From Lachnospiraceae bacterium (lineage in GTDB: Bacteria > Bacillota > Clostridia > Lachnospirales > Lachnospiraceae): 33,360 nt of DNA. The notes under the pieces were generated by a model. That model made no database searches. It was not told the origin of the DNA and saw only the letters and a list, made by a program, of their open reading frames with translations. Location: NCBI GenBank assembly GCA_017634355.1, contig JAGBNO010000024.1, forward strand, positions 1 to 33,360, written 5' to 3'. This document shows, one piece after another, positions 15,798 to 22,284 of the stretch; the stretch's first letter is position 1; every line of letters begins with the position of its first letter. A program made the translations under genes and the position numbers.

Positions 15798-16739
15798 ATG
15801 AGCCTTGTCACGCTTTCAAAAATCCTCCTTGCCATAGGGTTTTGCATAATGACCCTATGCGTAATGCGCTGCGGCTACTTTATCTTTATGAAAAAGGATG
15901 TTGCGACGGAATTTAACCTAATGGAGCTGGTAGCGACCTGGATATATTTTTTCCTGATATGCCTGGGACTTATTTTTTACTTTGTGGTGATAATGAATGA
16001 CCCCGACTACCCATGGTTCGGTCCGCTGCTTTTTGGGGGGAGCCTTGTGGTGGCAGTGTCCCTGACCTGGGTAATAGGGCTTTCTCACAGCGTGAAGAGG
16101 CGGTCGCTAAAGATTACCGGCTCTCTAATAGGCATAATGGAGACCAGGGACAGGCACCTGGACGGGCACAGCATACACATAGAGAGGCTCGTGTCACTCA
16201 TGTACGAGTACCTGCCCTTCAATATGAAGCTCTCAATGAATCCTGAGAATTTAAGGTATGCGGCCCTCTTCCACGATATAGGTAAGCTGGGCGTGCCGCA
16301 TGAAATCCTGAATAAGCCAGGGAAGCTCACGAATGAGGAGTGGGAGCTTATGCGCAGGCATCCGGAGATATCCATAGAAATACTTAAGCCCATAAATTCA
16401 TTTGAGCCTATATTGGATTGGATAAAGTACCATCATGAGAGAATGGATGGACGGGGCTATTATAAACTGAAGGGGGACAAAATACCGCTGGCGTCAAAGA
16501 TGCTGGCTATAGCAGACACCTTTTCCTCCGTGACCGTGAGTAAGTCATATAAGCCCTCCAGGACTTATGAAGATGGCATATCGGCGTTAAAGTCTGCCGC
16601 CGGAAACCAGCTGGACCCTGAACTCGTGCAGATTTTCTGTGATATACCAAAGCATAGGATAATGGAGTGCGCTATGGAGATAGAGGCGCAGATAGATATG
16701 CTGACTGGGCCGCAGCTCTTAGAAACAGTGGAAAAATAG
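15798..16739 (+). CDS. Membrane HD-GYP-like phosphohydrolase
   Basis: A 313-aa protein with three N-terminal membrane helices (about residues 5-30, 47-68, 76-95) and a cytoplasmic HD-GYP-type domain. The HD pair is H159-D160 in FHDIGKLGVP. The second metal region HHERMDGRGYY (H212, H213) follows the family pattern, but the GYP triad reads GYY. HD-GYP enzymes hydrolyse c-di-GMP; the variant may alter specificity or regulation. The AAAAGGAGA site supports the ATG at 15798. With the PilZ gene it adds to c-di-GMP capacity in the window. It converges on the CheY/CheX pair, with a hairpin repeat between them. Confidence 0.8.
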   Translation: MSLVTLSKILLAIGFCIMTLCVMRCGYFIFMKKDVATEFNLMELVATWIYFFLICLGLIFYFVVIMNDPDYPWFGPLLFGGSLVVAVSLTWVIGLSHSVKRRSLKITGSLIGIMETRDRHLDGHSIHIERLVSLMYEYLPFNMKLSMNPENLRYAALFHDIGKLGVPHEILNKPGKLTNEEWELMRRHPEISIEILKPINSFEPILDWIKYHHERMDGRGYYKLKGDKIPLASKMLAIADTFSSVTVSKSYKPSRTYEDGISALKSAAGNQLDPELVQIFCDIPKHRIMECAMEIEAQIDMLTGPQLLETVEK

Positions 16740-16768
16740 CTTTTCAAAATACATTATTACATATTTAA

Positions 16769-16833
16769 CTAGACTAATTCTGAGGGCACAAACCCTCATT
16801 AGCAGAGGGTTCACGCTCTCAGAATAAGTCTAG
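16769..16833. repeat. CTGAGGGC-type hairpin repeat, copy 2 (29-bp arms)
   Basis: Two 29-base arms (16769-16797 and 16805-16833) pair at 24 of 29 positions around the 7-base loop ATTAGCA; the outer ends are CTAGACT/AGTCTAG. Related to the repeat at 14031-14072. It lies between convergent genes and could act as a bidirectional transcription stop, though there is no clean T tract. Confidence 0.75.
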
Positions 16834-16870
16834 CTAATCAGAAAATGATGTACTGGGGATCAAAGGTGGC

Positions 16871-17314
16871 TCATAAGCTTTCTGATAATAGGAAGCAGAG
16901 CGTGCCAAAGGGAAATTCCACACTGACCGAATACAGTTCCCCGAATATATCTCCGGGAGCCGCATTGGGATCAAAGGAGGGGACGGTAAGCGTGGATTCT
17001 ATATTCTCTGATTCCGACAGATTTACTATAAAGAGGCCGTTATGCAGGTTTAAAAAGTCCGCGACCAGTTCCCCCATAAGGCCGGGCTCTGCTGACAGGT
17101 CCATTTTGGAATACTTCTCCGCAAAAGACTTAAGGACATCATCAGAACCGTATACTCCTGTCATAGCGGTATAGTCGCCTTTAATATGCTGGGAGATATA
17201 GCAGTTTTCTGGAATTTGAGATAATCTTTCCTCCGGCCCCAGGCCTAAGGGCTGCTCCACGAAGCGACCTAAGTTAAAAATGAGTTCCGCCATATATAGA
17301 TCTTTTTTCGACAT
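16871..17314 (-). CDS. CheX-like chemotaxis phosphatase
   Basis: A 147-aa cytoplasmic protein resembling CheX/CheC-type CheY phosphatases. The best signature is DFLNLHNG (D86-x-x-N89), the place where the family usually has ExxN for attack on the CheY phospho-aspartate, followed by a family-like GDIFGELYSVSVEFPFGT. The Asp for Glu substitution is conservative but unusual. It starts on the last base of the upstream response-regulator stop (TAATG overlap), so the two are made together, consistent with a receiver/phosphatase pair. Assignment to the family is by motif and context only. Confidence 0.6.
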   Translation of the reverse strand: MSKKDLYMAELIFNLGRFVEQPLGLGPEERLSQIPENCYISQHIKGDYTAMTGVYGSDDVLKSFAEKYSKMDLSAEPGLMGELVADFLNLHNGLFIVNLSESENIESTLTVPSFDPNAAPGDIFGELYSVSVEFPFGTLCFLLSESL

Positions 17315-17694
17315 TAACGTTCCTCGCCTGTTACCTGCGACAGGACATTTTTTACCTGTTCGGGAGTGGGTGGCTTCTGGAGAAAGTCTTTGGCGCCGGC
17401 TTTGATCGCTTCCCTCAGGTGCAGCTGGGTGCCGACAGAGGATACCATGATGATATAAGCATTCTCATCAAATTCACAGATTTCCCTGGCTGCCGTAATG
17501 CCGTCCTTTACGGGCATTACGATGTCCAGGAATACAATGTCGGGCTTGTCCTCCTTGTAGCTGTCTACTGCAGACTGCCCGTCGTAAACTTCCTTAATCT
17601 CTGTACAGCCTGCATTCTTCAGGGCATCCCTCAGGCTTTTTCTTGCGAGGAGGGAATCGTCACAGATTAGGATCTTCAGTTCTTCATTAGTCAT
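17314..17694 (-). CDS. CheY-like single-domain response regulator
   Basis: A 126-aa receiver domain without output domain. The acidic pair is D12-D13, the phospho-acceptor D57 (in FLDIVMP), the switch Ser in MVSSVG (S86) and the conserved Lys K107 in QKPP. All phosphorylation residues are present. GGAGGTAG upstream is a good ribosome site. The gene is divergent from the small membrane protein at 17761 and overlaps the CheX-like gene by one base. No histidine kinase or flagellar gene is nearby. Confidence 0.9.
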   Translation of the reverse strand: MTNEELKILICDDSLLARKSLRDALKNAGCTEIKEVYDGQSAVDSYKEDKPDIVFLDIVMPVKDGITAAREICEFDENAYIIMVSSVGTQLHLREAIKAGAKDFLQKPPTPEQVKNVLSQVTGEER

Positions 17695-17736
17695 TTTAGC
17701 TACCTCCGGAAGCTCATAATTGCTTTACGGTCAACT

Positions 17737-17765
17737 ATTGTATCATGGAAAGAGGTTTTTATGAA
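17737..17765 (-). promoter_or_regulatory. Promoter for the CheY-CheX pair
   Basis: On the minus strand TTCATA (17760-17765) and TACAAT (17737-17742) are 17 bases apart, about 45 bases before the response-regulator ATG. The -35 overlaps the start codon of the divergent gene. Confidence 0.45.
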
Positions 17766-18120
17766 CGATGCAAATTTCAACCTGATGTTTGACTTTATTG
17801 AAATACTGGCAGGGCTCTACATTCTCTATAACGGCATTAGGATGAAGAAGACCGGCGGCCTGGAGAATAACGGTCTAATGGGCAAGAATATAGACCTGAA
17901 CATGGCGCCCGACATCCCTGGCTATATTAAAAAAATGTTCCCGCTCTATCTCCTGTTTGGGGGGATTTTCGTAGCCCTGGGAGGCGCATCCCTCTATATG
18001 GACCAGATGGGCCTCATGAATAATACCATAAATCTTGTGGTCACGGGCATACTCCTTACAGTCTGCGTGATACTTGCAGTCACTATAAGGAATGCCCAGA
18101 ATAAGTACCTGCTGCCCTGA
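17761..18120 (+). CDS. Small three-helix membrane protein, unknown function
   Basis: A 119-aa protein with hydrophobic segments at about residues 10-27, 60-80 and 90-108, and a polar loop (NGIRMKKTGGLENN...) between the first two. AGAGG precedes the ATG. It is divergent from the CheY gene and convergent with citrate synthase. No known motif is recognised. Confidence 0.7.
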   Translation: MNDANFNLMFDFIEILAGLYILYNGIRMKKTGGLENNGLMGKNIDLNMAPDIPGYIKKMFPLYLLFGGIFVALGGASLYMDQMGLMNNTINLVVTGILLTVCVILAVTIRNAQNKYLLP

Positions 18121-18148
18121 TCCTTGAAAGCTTATAAAATAGCCGGCT

Positions 18149-18259
18149 AAGCCGCAGCTTCTGCTACCTTTCTGTAAGCGCGGTATAGCGCAAATCCGGC
18201 AGCAAGGCTCTAAAGTGGAAGCCGCCGCTACCGTTACCTTTCTGTAAGCGCAGTATAGC
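18149..18259. repeat. Direct repeat of the citrate synthase 3' end
   Basis: Bases 18149-18189 and 18219-18259 match at about 36 of 41 positions, exactly 70 bases apart; the core TACCTTTCTGTAAGCGC is identical. The second copy contains the last codons and stop of the minus-strand citrate synthase gene; the first lies in the intergenic space after it. Confidence 0.75.
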
Positions 18260-19601
18260 TCCGTATGGGGGACACGGGCTTGTAGGCCGGCCTTATTATC
18301 TTGCCATTGTTCGAGAGCTCTTCTATGCGGTGGGCGCTCCAGCCCGCTATCCTCGCCACGGCAAAAATAGGCGTATACAGGGCGGTAGGAAGCCCTAGCA
18401 TATTGTAGACGAAACCGGAATAGAAGTCCACATTACAGCATACTCCTTTATATATGGAGCGTTCTTCATTTATGATCTCAGGCCCCAGCCTCTCTATAAG
18501 GGCATAGAGCTGGAATTCCTCCTCCCGTCCCTTTTCCTTGGCAAGCTTTTCCACGAAGGAGCGGAAGATTTTTTCCCTGGGGTCGGAGATAGAGTAAACC
18601 GCATGGCCCATTCCATATATGAGCCCCTGCCTGTCGAAAGCTTCTTTATGCAATAGTTTCCTTAAATAATCCCCTACCTGTTTCTCGTCAGTGGTGTCCT
18701 TTACGGTTCTCTTAAGGTCATTCATCATCTGCACGACCTTGATATTGGCACCGCCGTGCCTCGGACCCTTAAGGGAGCCTAAGGATGCGGCCACTGCGGA
18801 ATAGGTGTCGGTGCCGGTGGAGGACACTACATGGGTCGTGAAGGTGGAGTTATTTCCACCGCCGTGGTCCATATGCAGCACGAGGGCAACGTCCAGTATC
18901 CTGGCCTCCAGCTCCGTATACTTGCCGTCAGGGCGGAGAATGTGCAGAAGGTTCTCCGCAGAAGAGACTTCCTTAATGGGCTGGTGTATAAAGAGGCTCT
19001 TGCCGTCGTGGTAATGTGAATAGGCCTGATAGCCGTAGACCGAGAGCATGGGGAAGAGGGCTATAAGCTGCATGCACTGCCTAAGCACATTGGGGATGGA
19101 TATGTCGTTCGCATTGTCGTCATAGGAGTAGAGCGTGAGAACGCTCCTTGCGAGGGTATTCATCATGTCGCGGCTTGGGGCCTTCATGATGATGTCGCGC
19201 ACGAAGCTCGTGGGCAGGGAGCGGTAGGAGCCCAGCATGGAGCTGAATTCTTTTAGCTCATCCTCATTTGGCAGCTTCCCGAAGAGCAGGAGATAGGCGG
19301 TTTCCTCGAAACCAAAGCGCTTTTCTTCCGTAAAGCCGTGTACGAGCTCCTCTACATCATACCCCCTGTAATAGAGTTTGCCTTCGGCGGGGATCTCCTT
19401 GCCATCGATTATTTTTTTGGCCTGTATGTCGGAAATATGGGTGAGACCGGCCAGAACTCCCTTGCCGTTTAAGTCGCGCAGCCCCCTCTTTACGTCAAAT
19501 TTTGTATAGAGCTCCTGGTCTATTATAGTCGATACCCTGGCCTTTTCTGCCAAAGTACGTATTTCAGGGGTTATTTCAGCGTAATTTACTTCATTTGCCA
19601 T
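18234..19601 (-). CDS. gltA: Citrate synthase
   Basis: A 455-aa type-I-fold (Si) citrate synthase condensing oxaloacetate with acetyl-CoA. Active-site motifs are LVLHMDHGGGNNSTF, GPRHGGAN, YGMGHAVYSISDPR and CNVDFYSGFVYNMLGLP. The length is typical of the clostridial group. The frame is open further upstream to 19697, but MANEVNYAEIT with GAGGTAA seven bases before it is the likely start; the extension covers a promoter leader and a repeat motif. 2-Methylcitrate synthase activity cannot be excluded. It is transcribed away from the ATP-grasp gene and has its own promoter. Confidence 0.9.
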   Translation of the reverse strand: MANEVNYAEITPEIRTLAEKARVSTIIDQELYTKFDVKRGLRDLNGKGVLAGLTHISDIQAKKIIDGKEIPAEGKLYYRGYDVEELVHGFTEEKRFGFEETAYLLLFGKLPNEDELKEFSSMLGSYRSLPTSFVRDIIMKAPSRDMMNTLARSVLTLYSYDDNANDISIPNVLRQCMQLIALFPMLSVYGYQAYSHYHDGKSLFIHQPIKEVSSAENLLHILRPDGKYTELEARILDVALVLHMDHGGGNNSTFTTHVVSSTGTDTYSAVAASLGSLKGPRHGGANIKVVQMMNDLKRTVKDTTDEKQVGDYLRKLLHKEAFDRQGLIYGMGHAVYSISDPREKIFRSFVEKLAKEKGREEEFQLYALIERLGPEIINEERSIYKGVCCNVDFYSGFVYNMLGLPTALYTPIFAVARIAGWSAHRIEELSNNGKIIRPAYKPVSPIRSYTALTER

Positions 19602-19741
19602 ATATATTACCTCGTATAATAATGCTGGGGTCAAAACCATGTTTTTGCATACCGCCCTGGCATCTGTGCAATATGCTGATAATTCAGGACCTGCCATAAT
19701 AATAGCTGCATATAATCATGCCGGCCCACAGACAGGAATGT

Positions 19742-19750
19742 ATTATATCA
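19742..19750 (-). promoter_or_regulatory. Extended -10 promoter for citrate synthase
   Basis: On the minus strand TGATATAAT is an extended -10 (TATAAT at 19742-19747) with a poor -35 (TTTTCT) 17 bases upstream. It predicts a leader of about 130 bases, which contains the GGGGTCAAA repeat motif at 19627-19635. Confidence 0.45.
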
Positions 19751-19821
19751 TAAACAATTTAAAAAGAAAACAGCTGTGACTATCCCCCCTGCCCCTTATG
19801 GATTTAGGATCTGTTCAGATA

Positions 19822-19850
19822 TGGAAAAGTGGGGGACAATATGCTATAAT
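19822..19850 (+). promoter_or_regulatory. Promoter for the ATP-grasp gene
   Basis: TGGAAA (19822-19827), a 17-base spacer and TATAAT (19845-19850), with TGC giving an extended -10. It lies 58 bases before the chosen start. Confidence 0.6.
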
Positions 19851-19907
19851 CCCACACTCGAAAGAAGTTATGTAAATATACCCCGGAAGTTCATAAAGGA
19901 GGGAAGC

Positions 19908-21251
19908 ATGGATTTAGAAAAAGAAGTATTTGAAGAATACAAAAGGCAGATATCTGAAAACATGGAGTACAATAAAAAGGGCGCCCTCGCCATGAAGGAA
20001 TACTTGGAGCACTCGCCCATATACTGGAACGGGCAGGTGGAGAAGACCCTGCACATACCTAAGGTCTACGGCAGGGAGACGCTTAAATATTTTCAGGAGA
20101 TCATAGATTTAAGCTATAGGATTTTCCGCAAGGTAATAAATGAGTACAGGGAGGCAGAGGACTTCAGGGAGCTCTTTCCTTTCCCTGACAAGCTGAAGGA
20201 ACTTATCCTCCTGCAGAGACAGTATAATGCCGTATTGCCCATAGCGAGGCTGGATATCTTCTATAATGAAGAGAATAGGGATTTTACCTTCTGTGAGATA
20301 AATACGGACGGGGCCGCCGCAATGCTCCGTGACTTAGAGGGCGACAGGGCCTACGCCATGAACCCCGCCCATCAGGAGGTCATAAGGAAGTACAGGCTAA
20401 GGAGCTTTGAGCTTTTTGACAGCTGGGTGGAGACCTTCCTGAATTTATATGATAAATATGAAAACAAGTGCGAACACCCGAATATTGCCATAGTGGACTA
20501 TCTCAATAAGGCCACGCTCAGGGATATGGAGGAGTACCTTAGGCGCTTCCAGAAGGCAGGCGTGGACTGCGAGATATGTGACGTGAGGACGCTTAAATAT
20601 GAGAACGGGAAGCTATATTCGGATAGGGGGCATAGGATAGACGCCATATACAGGAGGGCGGTAACCAGGGACGTGCTGGAGTACTGGGACGAATCGGAGG
20701 ACTTCCTGAAAGCGGTGAGGGACGGGGCAGTTTTCCTCGCAGGCGCTTTCGAGACCCAGATAATACATAATAAGTGGCTGTTCCACATACTGCGTATGGA
20801 CCGTACGAAAAAAATCCTGAGCGATGATGAGAATGCCTTCGTGGAAGCCCATGTGCCAGGAACCTGGGAATTCGATCCAAAGGACATATCCTTAGAGGAA
20901 GTGAGGGAGAACAGGGAGAAATACATACTTAAGCCCATGGACTCCTATGCCTCCAAGGGCATATATGCGGCCGGAAAAGAGTACAGCAGCGAGGACTGGG
21001 CGGCCCTCACGGAGGAACTCTATAAGAAGGGCTACCTCTGCCAGGAATACTGCCCGCAGTACCTTACGGACAATATAGACTTTATCTGGGGGGACGGTGA
21101 GTTCCATCCCTATATGAATATGCCAGGGCTCTATACATTCAACGGGAAGCTTGCGGGCTTCTTATCCAGGATGGCAGAGGGCGAGCACATAATCATGGCC
21201 CATGAGAATGAGCGCACGGTGCCGGCGTATATGGTGGAGGGGAAGATTTAA
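19908..21251 (+). CDS. ATP-grasp, glutathionylspermidine-synthase-like ligase
   Basis: A 447-aa cytoplasmic protein resembling the C-terminal amide-ligase half of glutathionylspermidine synthase and related pre-ATP-grasp proteins. Visible features are FTFCEINTDGAAAMLRDLEG (substrate/metal region), NHKW-like IIHNKWLFHILRM, YILKPMDSYASKGIYAAGKE (nucleotide-binding Lys and flexible loop) and GYLCQEYCPQY. Free-standing versions occur in many bacteria lacking glutathione, so the peptide or amine substrate is unknown. The frame is open to 19776, but AAAGGAGG directly before ATG 19908 fixes the start and the -10 lies inside the extension. It converges on maf across a large cruciform. Confidence 0.75.
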   Translation: MDLEKEVFEEYKRQISENMEYNKKGALAMKEYLEHSPIYWNGQVEKTLHIPKVYGRETLKYFQEIIDLSYRIFRKVINEYREAEDFRELFPFPDKLKELILLQRQYNAVLPIARLDIFYNEENRDFTFCEINTDGAAAMLRDLEGDRAYAMNPAHQEVIRKYRLRSFELFDSWVETFLNLYDKYENKCEHPNIAIVDYLNKATLRDMEEYLRRFQKAGVDCEICDVRTLKYENGKLYSDRGHRIDAIYRRAVTRDVLEYWDESEDFLKAVRDGAVFLAGAFETQIIHNKWLFHILRMDRTKKILSDDENAFVEAHVPGTWEFDPKDISLEEVRENREKYILKPMDSYASKGIYAAGKEYSSEDWAALTEELYKKGYLCQEYCPQYLTDNIDFIWGDGEFHPYMNMPGLYTFNGKLAGFLSRMAEGEHIIMAHENERTVPAYMVEGKI

Positions 21252-21257
21252 ATTCAG

Positions 21258-21422
21258 GTATCTATTCAGCACCTTCACGCCTCGGAACGCTCTGCGTTCC
21301 GAGGTGTGGGCGGTCAGAGGCGCCCTGCGCCTTGCCCGCCCCTTGAAAATACAAGAAATCCAATCAGTAAGCAAGCTCCCTGCTTGAATTTCTTGTATTT
21401 TCAAGGGGTGCTGAATAGTTAC
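21258..21422. repeat. Large multi-arm palindromic (cruciform) element
   Basis: An outer stem (CTATTCAGCACC at 21262-21273 with GGTGCTGAATAG at 21407-21418) encloses three hairpins. Arm 1 pairs 21276-21290 with 21294-21308 (CGGAACGC/GCGTTCCG core, 3-base loop). Arm 2 pairs GGCGC with GCGCC and GGGC with GCCC (21308-21337). Arm 3 has perfect 21-base arms at 21339-21359 and 21388-21408. There is no T tract. It fills the space between two convergent genes and may stop transcription from both; its right end recurs at 27876-27896. Confidence 0.75.
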
Positions 21423-21426
21423 AAAT

Positions 21427-22017
21427 TCACAGGAATTCTTTGAGGTGCCTCCATACCTCGCCTATGGGGAGTCCTACCACATTGTGGTAGGAGCCCCTTA
21501 TTTCTTTGATTAAAATGGCCCCTATGTCCTGTATTCCGTATGAGCCCGCCTTGTCCATAGGCTCTCCTGTGGCTATGTAGGAACGTATGAGCTCAGGTTC
21601 AAGCTCATACATGGTAACTTCGCTCATGCAGCAGAAAGTGTCCCGCAGCTCTTCCGGCACAGGGGGCTCTTTATCCTGAAGCTTTAAGATGGTTACGCCC
21701 GTATAAACCTTATGCGTATTTCCTGAGAGCTTTGACAGCATCTGGAAGGCGTCTTCCTCATCTTTGGGCTTCCCCAGTATATCCTTCCCAAGGACCACTA
21801 TGGTGTCTGCCCCCAGCACTGCCTTACCCCTGTGCTTTGGCGCAACGGATGCGGCCTTTCTGTAAGACAGCTCCCGCACCAGCTCCTCAGGGTCGTCTAT
21901 TCCAAGGTTCTCGTCTATATCGGCCGCGTCCAGGCTGAAATCTATGCCGGTGCGCTCAAGTATCTCCCTGCGCCTTATGGAATTACTGGCAAGGACCAGT
22001 TCTATGTTCATATACAT
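21427..22017 (-). CDS. maf: Maf-family nucleoside triphosphate pyrophosphatase
   Basis: A 196-aa house-cleaning enzyme that hydrolyses non-canonical or modified NTPs (dTTP/UTP type) to monophosphates. Family signatures are ELVLASNSIRRREIL at the N-terminus, VLGADTIVVLGKDILGKPKDEEDA in the centre and GEPMDKAGSYGIQD near the C-terminus. The SPRR motif reads SIRR here, a mild variant. AAGGAAG nine bases upstream supports the first of two nearby ATGs. A TATAAT occurs on the minus strand at 22044-22049, with no clear -35. Confidence 0.9.
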   Translation of the reverse strand: MYMNIELVLASNSIRRREILERTGIDFSLDAADIDENLGIDDPEELVRELSYRKAASVAPKHRGKAVLGADTIVVLGKDILGKPKDEEDAFQMLSKLSGNTHKVYTGVTILKLQDKEPPVPEELRDTFCCMSEVTMYELEPELIRSYIATGEPMDKAGSYGIQDIGAILIKEIRGSYHNVVGLPIGEVWRHLKEFL

Positions 22018-22142
22018 TTGCTAAGCTTCCTTTTCATAAATAAATTATAGAACATCATCCTATACTAATGCCGTTAACTGCGTCAAGCCGCAGCATCATT
22101 TTCCCGTCAGGGAGACTCCTGACATCAAGGCTTGCAATAAGG

Positions 22143-22172
22143 TTGGACACTATTTAAGGGCTATGCTATAAT
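22143..22172 (+). promoter_or_regulatory. Promoter of the biotin-dependent carboxylase cluster
   Basis: TTGGAC (22143-22148) and an extended -10 TGCTATAAT (TATAAT 22167-22172) with 18-base spacing. It predicts a structured leader of about 105 bases before the first gene. Confidence 0.65.
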
Positions 22173-22183
22173 AGCAAATGTAT

Positions 22184-22245
22184 GCGCATTGAGCAGTTTT
22201 AAGCTGTTCAAAAGTTTGATGCGCCTGTGCACGGAGCGTCACAGG
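22184..22245 (+). promoter_or_regulatory. Structured 5' leader of the carboxylase cluster
   Basis: Just after the predicted start site, GCGCAT (22184-22189) pairs with ATGCGC (22219-22224), and TGAGCAG (22190-22196) with CTGTTCA (22204-22210). A second hairpin pairs CCTGTG (22224-22229) with CACAGG (22240-22245), sharing one base so the two may compete. It resembles no riboswitch I recognise. Confidence 0.4.
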
Positions 22246-22284
22246 ATGCTGATTCTACCCCAATGCTCCACAATGGAGGTATAT

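Noticed and set aside
16845..17174. 109-codon plus-strand ORF opposite the CheX-like gene
   Set aside because: It starts in a repeat motif and is antisense to a coupled CheY-CheX pair.
19602..19697. N-terminal extension of citrate synthase
   Set aside because: The extra 32 codons cover a repeat motif and leader; MANEV has the ribosome site and matches family starts.
19776..19907. N-terminal extension of the ATP-grasp protein
   Set aside because: It spans the promoter -10; AAAGGAGG directly precedes ATG 19908.
22189..22284. N-terminal extension of the 12S-like carboxyltransferase
   Set aside because: It covers the structured leader; GGAGG precedes ATG 22285.
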